Source: Chara braunii
Taxonomy: Eukaryota > Streptophyta > Charophyceae > Charales > Characeae
Direction: 5' to 3'
NCBI GenBank assembly: GCA_003427395.1
Contig: BFEA01000351.1
Location: 1,242,091-1,266,316, forward strand
Length of the DNA: 24,226 nt
Shown here: piece by piece, positions 17,796 to 24,226 of the stretch
How the letters are laid out: every line of letters starts with the position of its first letter
Position numbering within the stretch: the stretch's first letter is position 1
Notes under the pieces: model-generated
Told to the model about the DNA's origin: nothing
What the model saw: the letters and a program-made list of their open reading frames with translations, nothing else
Databases searched by the model: none
Translations under genes and position numbers: made by a program

Positions 17796-18608
17796 GTTTG
17801 CACTCTCTGCCTTCCAAGCCTTTCCAAAAGGATGCAGGCCCTGGACGAGAATCGCAGCCTCATACACAGACAGCTGGGAGGCCCAACCGAACGAGGCCCA
17901 GTAGCTGCAAGAGAGGCGCAACATCTTGGGGGCTATCGGAAGCTTCTGGGCCCAGGCCAGTCCAGCCAGGCTGCCGAATGAGGCAGGCTCTTTCCATATA
18001 GGAAAGAGCTCGCTCCCTGGTCAGGCATTCGGGCATTCGCATGCTGGCGGCCGCGCTGCTGGAGCGGAAGCTCGTGGGCTGCTGCTAACGCTGAGAGGCG
18101 AGGTGCTAGCACGTGCGGTCGTGCAGGGAGCAGGGCGCTGCTGAGGGCAGCGCCATAGCGCAACCTCCATAGCTGGTGGGCTTGGTTGTACAGGGTGGTC
18201 TTCGGGTGTTCACAAGGGAAGACATGGGAGAGAGTCAGGGGAGAGAGAGAATGATGATGATGATGATGTGAGGGCACACACCTGGTATTGGCGATGGTCT
18301 TGCATGGGCGACATCTTCAAGTACTTCAGAGGCTGCTGATGTCAACAGTTGCATTGTCAATTAGAAGGCTAGTAGTAGATGTGTAGGGAGTAGGCTGGGC
18401 GCCAAGCGCCAAATAGGGAGATAGGGACTGGATACATATGTTGGTGATGGCGAGAGCAAGCTCTCATTGACATTGGCTTTCAGTGCTACTATTCTCCATT
18501 GGTTTCATATTGGTGCAATGCTACTTTTTGAACACTGTGATATGATCTGGCTTTCAATGTGAGTGTGCAATCTGAATATTGCCATCTCGCTTCCGTTCAT
18601 TTTCCTTG
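17796..18608 (+). other. Possible U3/LTR region upstream of the PBS
   Basis: No gene recognised. A hairpin lies at 17987-18009 (GCTCTTTCC, loop ATATA, GGAAAGAGC), and there are six ATG triplets at 18251-18268. The end TTCCTTGCA sits four bases before the PBS, as the CA end of a 5' LTR would. The LTR start and the matching 3' LTR were not found, so the LTR assignment rests on the PBS alone. Confidence 0.35.
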
Positions 18609-18613
18609 CAATT

Positions 18614-18625
18614 TGGTATCGGAGC
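18614..18625 (+). promoter_or_regulatory. tRNA-iMet-type primer binding site (element 3)
   Basis: TGGTATCGGAGC, continuing TGG, matches the plant initiator-Met primer site TGGTATCAGAGCAGG at 13 of 15 positions. It follows a CA dinucleotide with a short gap, the usual layout of LTR end and PBS. It is on the plus strand, the same as the gag and pol of element 3. Confidence 0.6.
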
Positions 18626-19891
18626 TGGTTCGAACTGCGCTCATTGGTTCTTTGCATTAGCTGTTCGGTGCTTCGGATGAGGTGTGGGGCAGTGATAAGG
18701 CTTGGGCGATTGGACGTAAGGCGGCCCAGGGTCGTGTGGGTGCGCCAGGAAGCTATGTGGTGACATTAGGGGTGTACGCTGAATGATGAGAGCTCGCTGA
18801 TGTGGCATTTAAGCCGAGGTGGAACTGCATTCTGCCGTTGGTTGTGTCGAGGCAAAGACCGATCATCATAAATGCACATCAGGTTGCCAGTGAGAAATTT
18901 GTGGTTGGGGGCAGAATTATGAGGTACGTTGCTTCCTTCCTTATCTACCCTCTTCATTGCTTCTTACCGTGAGGAAGTGAGTTCTATCTTGAGAGTCCTC
19001 TCAATGTGAGGTATCGCGAGCGCTTAACCTTGAGAGTCGACATTCTTCCTGGGCAGCAAGCTGGTGGGAGACGGGCGATGCCTCTGAAGGGCCCTGGACG
19101 AAGCACTCGGGTCATGGTCACCATGCCAACCCGCTGGGACTAGTACACGCATGCTTTGCCGCAAGTCCTTTGTTCTGCTGCTGCGCAATAGAGGTCATGC
19201 AGGGCATGCCAGCCCTTTGAACAGACGCTTACCAGACCGTCTTTAAATATTTCTGGCGGGGACTCGGTGTTGATTCTGGCTGTGATCGTCGTTCTGTCTG
19301 CGACGTTAAATAATTCATGAGGAGTTATGGGGAATCTCCTTAAACGCCTCCTGATCAGCGAGATCAAACTGGGTGTAAGGCTCGTTGCATGCGAGGATAA
19401 ATAATGTGCAGGGGCTGGCAAGTTCGGCGTTGACTTGGGGCACAGGGGTGGGCCAAATTGCACACCTTTAGACACATTGCTCAACCAGATGCTCAGGGTG
19501 TTGACACAAAGTGACAACTCAAGAAGGATACATGGTGAGGGGGGATTCCGGTAGCTGTTCGCAGTGCCAATAATTTGATAAACTGCCATTCAGCATACAT
19601 CTCTGCAGGGAACATTATTTTTATTTTTGATTGTTTAGTTGTTACGGACTTGACTAACAACTGACAGACAGTTGCAGATAGAGTAGAATCTTTGCTTCAT
19701 CATAATCTATATTAGAGTAATCTAAAAATAGATTTAATATTCCCTGTAGGATCTGACATTGGTTGACACCTAACCACCTAACTGTTTCTGTCCAGGCCGA
19801 CCGAAGTTAGTTGTGTATCATAATCGGTTATGTGTTATGCTGAGGTAGGATTCAGTGTGGATTCTAGTTTAGATCACGCACACAATAGCTC
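18626..19891 (+). other. Long leader between PBS and gag (element 3)
   Basis: About 1.27 kb with no domain recognised on the plus strand. A small direct repeat, CTTGAGAGTC, occurs near 18988 and 19029. A 149-residue minus-strand open frame (19140-19589) has no motif and I treat it as chance. If the PBS belongs to element 3, this is its 5' untranslated leader; otherwise two elements are joined here. Confidence 0.4.
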
Positions 19892-21825
19892 ATGAGTGAT
19901 GCAAGCACTAGTGAGGAGGAGTTGTTAGTGGACGACCGCAGGACCACTCGTAGAACTGCTCTCAGTCGACCTTTTACTTTCGTAGAGTTAGGGCTAGGAG
20001 ACGAGAGGAGACTGCGGAGAGAGGCTAGAGAGAGAACAATGACAATAAGAGCGAGGGTGGTTGAGGCCAGCGCCAGGTCTAGAACTACAGCTAGCACCGG
20101 TACGACCATGGCTACCTCCTCTACCATGTCCCAGGCCTCTTCTCAGGCCACTTCGTCATGAGTTAGTCAGAGTGGTTCCCAGGTTTCCATTAGCCAGAGT
20201 GCTGGCTTGCAAGTCAGCCAGCCGGCTCAACTCACGTCAGAGCATTATGAGATCCTTCAAGCGGAAAAACTTCAGGATGAGCTACAACGACAATTGGATG
20301 AGGCAACAGAGAGAAGAAGAAGAGCAATAATGAGAAAAGCTAGACTAGGTAGTAGATTGCAGGAGCTAAGCAGATTAGAAGCATTAGATGAGTCAACACT
20401 TGACCCTACGATGCGAGCGCTGCGTAACTCGCTCCTTTGTGTGGCGGAAACGCAGGTAGTTCAGCAGGAGGTGTTGGCTGAAATAGTGGCAGGACAGAAA
20501 CAAATTCTGGTTGCACTACAGGCTCCTCGTCCAGTTATGAGGCAGCCTCAGTTTGCTGTAGCTCCCCCATCGGTTGCGGGTCCATCGATGACACCGTTGT
20601 CGGTTGGGACCTCATTCTCACATATGTTTGGCATGCCCCCTCCAGGTGGTTATGCGGCGACTAGTGGTCCGGTCCTTAGAGTCTCTGCCATACCATCAGC
20701 GACAATGGTTACTGCAGTCCCACTGTCAAGCCAGACCGAGGTTAGTGCTCAACAACCTGTTTCGGTGGCTATGCAGCCACTGCAGCAATCTCCTGGGCCA
20801 ATGCAACCTATGCAGTGGATGCCCAAAATACCCTTGCTGAGTCCTAAGTCCTTCTCTGGCGATAGGAAGAAGGATGAGGACTTGGATACCTGGGTGAGGA
20901 CGGTGCCCACCTATGTGAGGCACAAACTTAGCAGGCCGGAGCAAGAAGTTGTAGTAGCTGCCTCCTTTCTAGAGGGGTCAGCAACTCGTTGTTTGAATGG
21001 CCTAGTGCAGCAACAGGGCTATGGTCAGAACTTCGATGCCTGGGCCCAAGCCCAGCCATTGGAAGAGTTTGTACAGCCCGTGTACAATAGGTGGCATGAC
21101 CCTCAAGGGGCCCAAAAGGCCACGGACGCAATCAACAGTCTTTGTGCCAGAAGGTACAAGAATGTTAGAGAGCTCAGGGATACCGTAGAACGTCTGCTCG
21201 TGGTACCTGGTGTGCGCTATGACCAGCAGGTACTCCTCACGGATGTATGCCTTCAGAGGTTAGGACAAAGCTGGTAGACGAAGCCTATGTCGAACAACAC
21301 AACTTCGCTTCCTTCAGCAAGAAGGCCTTAGACATAGAGGCAAAGTTGGGATCTGCGCATCAGAGTCAGGGAGACGGTAGGAAGAAGAGACTACCCAAGG
21401 GTTGGAAAAAGAAAGGGCAATTAATGTTCGTCAACCATGATGGTCAAGCGACAGAAATTGATGACTTCCCAGACCTTGGGGAGGACACAGAGCACGATGG
21501 GGCCAGCGAGACTTCGGATGGGGGAGTCGTGGCACCCATCAAAGAAAAGGCTAGGGGGACCGGGAAGAAGAAGGTAAGCTGGTCTACGGGTCAGGGTGAC
21601 CAAGGTACGCCCGCATGGGTGAAACTTGGTTTCTAGTATGAGGTGTGGAGGGACCGAGTCGCTAGGGGCACGTGCATGAATTGTGGCAACTATGGCCACA
21701 CGTCCCGAACGTGCCGAGGCAAGAAAGTCCTAACGAGGGTAGCTTCTCCAATGGTGGTGGGACTATCTTCGAACCGTGGCAGTGCTTCTGCGAGCACTTC
21801 GCAGGGAAACACCTCGGGCCAATAG
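19892..21825 (+). pseudogene. Gag polyprotein (element 3), broken
   Basis: Begins at ATG 19892 (MSDASTSEEELLVDDRRTTR) with an acidic then basic, Ser/Thr-rich head. A TGA at 20159 interrupts it, and the same frame continues VSQSGSQVSISQSAGLQVSQ. A coiled-coil-like segment follows (ILQAEKLQDELQRQLDEATE), then a Pro/Gln-rich linker, then the capsid-like domain KSFSGDRKKDEDLDTWVRTV and VVAASFLEGSATRCLNGL. A frameshift near 21255 changes the frame, and RTKLVDEAYVEQHNFASFSK carries on. A TAG at 21634 precedes the nucleocapsid. The zinc knuckle CMNCGNYGHTSRTC (21673-21714) has all four ligands (C-x2-C-x4-H-x4-C). The frame ends at TAG 21823, just after the slippery heptamer. Confidence 0.85.
21804..21810 (+). 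promoter_or_regulatory. Candidate -1 ribosomal frameshift heptamer GGGAAAC
   Basis: The heptamer lies in the zero frame of the nucleocapsid as ..G GGA AAC, the phasing needed for simultaneous -1 slippage. The zero frame stops at 21823. The -1 frame continues GPIGVLAALTRAEVV and is the frame of the protease (codons in register with 21957). A G-GGA-AAC heptamer in exactly this place would make Gag-Pol. Activity cannot be judged from sequence alone. Confidence 0.55.
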
Positions 21826-21846
21826 GAGTTTTAGCCGCTCTTACTC

Positions 21847-21885
21847 GCGCTGAAGTGGTAACAATGCCTTCCCCACTTTAGGCGC
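21847..21885 (+). promoter_or_regulatory. Stem-loop downstream of the frameshift heptamer
   Basis: Bases 21847-21858 pair with 21873-21885 as twelve base pairs with one bulged G (21882) and one G-T pair, around a 14-base loop. It begins 36 bases after the heptamer, farther than the usual 5-9, so its role in frameshifting is doubtful. The TAG at 21879 lies in its 3' arm. Confidence 0.35.
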
Positions 21886-22240
21886 TGGCCAGGGCTAGTG
21901 ACCCACGTATCGCCCCACAGGCACATTCAGACCCACCGACGCTCTATTCGAGAGATGTGTCTGAGGCCCCAGAAGAGTTAGAGACTGAGTGGTTAGGAAA
22001 GGACCCCAGAGACTCTTGGGCGATGATCAGTAGAGGTCCAAAGGGTGAACATTTCGTGGTAGAGGTTGATGTAGGTGGCCGCGAAGTTGGCACCTTCGCA
22101 GACATAGGCTCTACACGAAACTTCATCAGTCGTGCTTGTGTGGATAGACTGCGCTTAGGGGACCAAGTGCAGCGGCTTAGCATAACTGTAGCTTCTACGC
22201 TAGCCAACAACCACCAAATGATTGTTAAAGACTATGTCAA

Positions 22241-22391
22241 GCGACGAACTGCCCTTCGATATGCTACTGGCATGTACTACCTCGATATGCTACCTTCTCT
22301 TATGGAGGAGGGGAAGTGAGACATAAAATCTCATTCCTCGTCAGCGACGAACTGCCCTTCGATATGCTACTAGGCATGTACTACCTCGAGG
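22241..22391 (+). repeat. 46-bp direct duplication inside the protease region
   Basis: The segment starting GCGACGAACTGCCCTTCGAT occurs at 22241-22285 and again at 22344-22389, offset by 103 bases. The copies differ by one base (the second has an extra A after ATGCTACT). In the first copy CTCGATATGCTAC repeats the ATATGCTAC core once more. The duplicated piece encodes the LPFDMLLGMYYLE motif only in the second copy; the first is out of frame. This looks like a template-switch or slippage event. Confidence 0.9.
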
Positions 22392-22768
22392 TCGCTCAAC
22401 CTCAGTTTGATTGGGATAGGAAGGTGTTGATACACAAGCTGCCAAACGGTAGAACCGTTAGACTGCAGAAGTATAAAGCTAGCAATCTAGTGGAGAACTA
22501 CGGCTGCATGTATGCTTCCTCTTTCCATAACTACGACAGGCAGAATCGCGAGGAGGGCATATATCTAGTCTTTGTCTCTGAGGAAAGGGAGACCGTTAAA
22601 ACACCCCCAGAGATAGAATCAGTCGTCGCAACACATTCAGACCTTTTTGAGGAGCCCACAGGCGTGGTAGAAAGGGAGGTGGTCCATGCAATAGAGGTTG
22701 TCCCAAGTAGTAAGGTACCTAGAGGACGAATCTATAGGATGTCTCTGCGCCAACTCAAGGAGCTCGCA

Positions 22769-23040
22769 TAAAACGGACGGATTCGGCCTAGTACCTCCCC
22801 TTACGATGCACTTGTCTTATTTATCCCAAAGAAGGGAGGTACCCTGAGGATGTGCATTGACTATAGGGGCCTCAATGCCATCACCGTTAAAAACGCGGAG
22901 CCCCTACCCCGCATCGACGACCTCTTGGATAGAGTGCAGGGATGTCGGTACTTCACCAAGATAGATCTGAAGTCTGGATACCATCAAATTGCCATTAGAC
23001 CTGAGGACCAGCACAAAACCGCATTTCAGACCAGGTACGG
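22769..23040 (+). pseudogene. Reverse transcriptase N-terminal fragment (element 3)
   Basis: After TAA at 22769 the same frame continues [20 protein letters not shown], then [40 protein letters not shown] and [20 protein letters not shown]. Motif A ([13 protein letters not shown]) is complete with its catalytic Asp. The reading ends FQTRYG at 23040, inside the fingers/palm before the catalytic YxDD. From 23041 the sequence is unrelated, so the catalytic motif C is missing. The break point lies after GGTACGG and the new sequence begins TGTAGGG. Confidence 0.85.
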
Positions 23041-24156
23041 TGTAGGGCCAAGCCCCGGTAGACTTTCGAGCCTTGGTCGACCCCACTGCGGGTCCTAGTT
23101 GGCTCGGCCCGCCCCGCTCATGCTCAGAGCGCGGGCCGTTCGTCCCAGGGTCACCCCCACCTAGTGCTTTGAGATGGATGGGGGTGGGCCATCGCGCGAG
23201 AGAGCTCTGACATTGGGGATGTAGCTCAACCCTTACGCCGGGTGGTAGTCTCGCTGGTAATTCCGCAACGCTGATTTTTGTTTAATTCTCGGTTGTGTTC
23301 TCAAGCAATTGCTCCTTCCAATACGCAGGCAGTCCAAGGGTTCTTTGAGAGTTTTTCTTCTCTTGTGCGCAGGCTAAGCGTCATCCTTAGGCCGCACACC
23401 ATTTCCCTAAGCATTGCAATTCTATGGTGTCATCGGGGTGCGGCGATGTCGTCCTCCCCCTCACCTCTACGCACCCCTCGAGTCTCAAGCATCTCATCCA
23501 TCATTATTGACGCAGGCCCCTTAGTCTTTTCGGGGTTGTTACATGCATGCACAGGCTACTTCACATTTCGCTTAGCAAGGTTGCGCTTCTTTCTTTCATT
23601 TACATTCCAAGTCACAAACACAAAGGTCACCTCCATGGATTGGTTTTACGCTAAGGGTCATCTAGCCTCTTTGCCCCCTCTTTCTTTTCCCTTCGCCGCT
23701 CGGTCTCTCCGGGCCCTATCCCGCTCAAGGCTTCTCAAGCCTTTACTTACCTGCACAATACCATACAAAGCAAAAACCAATACAATCCCCCTTTGGGGGT
23801 CAACACATAGCCCTTCCCGCATGCCTAACTTTCCCTTTTCTTCGGCTTCTTTTTGTGCTCAATCAGTCAATTCTCATCTCGTAGTCATGGAGTCGGGGAA
23901 ATGGTTGAGTCAAACTGACCTTGCTTTAAATTATACTTTCTCCCGGACTCCGCCTTCTCCCAATCTTTCAAATGTCCTTTCCTTTGCCTTCTTGGCGGCA
24001 CAAGAACCGACTACCCTTCCCTTGCCTTCTTTTTCCACCAAGTGAGGTCCGATTTTCTTTTACCGTTCGTTTCCTTGCAATGTAACAAATGAGGGATGAA
24101 GGGTTAATTATATGCCAAGTGATGGGAAGGGAGAGAGAGAGGGCGAGATGAAGAGG

Positions 24157-24158
<2 letters not shown>
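23041..24158. other. Unassigned sequence that interrupts element 3
   Basis: Starts TGTAGGGCC at the RT break, GC-rich to about 23200, then pyrimidine-rich on the plus strand. TG at the start would fit an LTR end or another insertion, but no second end or target-site duplication is seen. A 255-residue plus-strand open frame (23278-24045) is rich in Ser, Leu, Phe and Pro and has no motif; I do not call it a gene. No RT, integrase or transposase is recognisable on either strand. Confidence 0.4.
23215..23228 (+). other. tRNA-Ala-like 5' end (GGGGATGTAGCTCA)
   Basis: Fourteen bases match the 5' end of plant tRNA-Ala, including the box A part (TAGCTCA). After about 13 unmatched bases, GGTGGTAGTCTCGCT resembles the next tRNA segment. 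No box B, anticodon arm or acceptor 3' half follows, so it is at most a tRNA- or SINE-derived fragment. Confidence 0.35.

Positions 24159-24226
<68 letters not shown>
24159..24226. repeat. GA dinucleotide microsatellite
   Basis: Thirty-four uninterrupted GA units reach the end of the window; an interrupted GA-rich stretch precedes it from about 24127. Confidence 0.97.

Larger units (their letters stand above)
21826..22768 (+). pseudogene. Aspartic protease and protease-RT linker (element 3), broken
   Basis: After TAG at 21879 the -1 frame reads VSEAPEELETEWLGKDP, then HFVVEVDVGGREVGTFADIG and STRNFIS. The catalytic loop is D-I-G rather than D-S/T-G: the Asp remains, but the second residue is Ile, one C-to-T change from DTG. 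The chain then runs into KRRTALRYATGMYYLDML, a shifted copy of the normal SDELPFDMLLGMYYLE that appears just downstream in the other frame. The downstream frame (from 22316) gives RHKISFLVSDELPFDMLLGM, the C-terminal protease motif, then PQFDWDRKVL and a linker EREVVHAIEVVPSSKVPRGR leading to RT. It ends with TAA at 22769. Confidence 0.8.
18614..23040 (+). mobile_element. Ty3/gypsy retrotransposon relic (element 3), truncated in RT
   Basis: On the plus strand: PBS, leader, gag with CCHC knuckle, protease and the first part of RT. RT wording is close to element 1 ([19 protein letters not shown]), so both belong to one lineage on opposite strands. Lesions: TGA at 20159, a frameshift near 21255, TAG at 21634, TAG at 21879, a local duplication at 22241-22391 with frame loss, TAA at 22769, and a hard break at 23040. 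RNase H, integrase and the 3' LTR are absent from the window. Confidence 0.85.

Noticed and set aside
17933-18277. Minus-strand ORF starting with six His
   Set aside because: The His run is only the reverse of an ATG/GAT triplet repeat; the rest has no recognisable domain.
19140-19589. Minus-strand ORF of 149 residues in the leader of element 3
   Set aside because: No motif and opposite to the element; kept only as a note.
23278-24045. Plus-strand ORF of 255 residues
   Set aside because: Pyrimidine-rich DNA gives few stops in this frame; composition is Ser/Leu/Phe/Pro-heavy with no domain, and it begins without any gene context.

Overview
The window looks like repeat-rich nuclear DNA of a plant-lineage eukaryote. 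It carries three broken Ty3/gypsy LTR retrotransposons, long low-complexity stretches, a near-match to a plant initiator-Met primer binding site, and no bacterial-style operons. The wording of the gag and pol proteins reminds me of elements in charophyte algae such as Chara, but that is a recollection and not something proven here. I see no intact single-copy host gene.

Layout, left to right. (1) 45-712 and 1013-1640 are two diverged copies of one LTR-like repeat, best read on the minus strand. (2) 1641-5765 (minus) is element 1, a chromovirus-like Ty3/gypsy relic. It holds the gag zinc-knuckle end, protease, RT, RNase H, integrase and a chromodomain-like tail, with at least nine internal stops or frameshifts. 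(3) 5766-7240 is mostly unassigned, with a short gag-like open fragment at 6363-6593. (4) 7241-7640 is a degenerate ~46-bp tandem repeat. (5) About 7761-13128 (minus) is element 2, from a different Ty3/gypsy lineage (RT motif A DLYSGYD). Its RT catalytic motif now reads YINN. (6) 13151-16258 (minus), directly upstream of the gag of element 2, is a tandem array of about six copies of an unrecognised ~131-residue module. Two copies are intact ORFs. (7) 16280-18600 is low complexity: C-rich decamers, homopolymers, AT-rich and CA-rich tracts. (8) 18614-23040 (plus) is element 3, related to element 1: a PBS, a long leader, a broken gag with a complete CCHC knuckle, a correctly phased GGGAAAC slippery heptamer, a protease with a local duplication, and an RT cut off at 23040. 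(9) 23041-24226 is unassigned sequence with a tRNA-Ala-like 5' piece, ending in a pure GA microsatellite.

How the parts relate. In an intact element, gag makes the particle, protease matures it, RT/RNase H copies the RNA from a tRNA primer, and integrase inserts the DNA (for chromoviruses, guided by the chromodomain). None of the three can be autonomous as read: catalytic residues are lost in several enzymes and every pol is interrupted. Many lesions look like G-to-A or C-to-T changes, as expected from decay of methylated, silenced repeats. The item most worth following is the tandem module array at 13151-16258, whose units match no family I recognise and tend to end at a GTAAG-like sequence.
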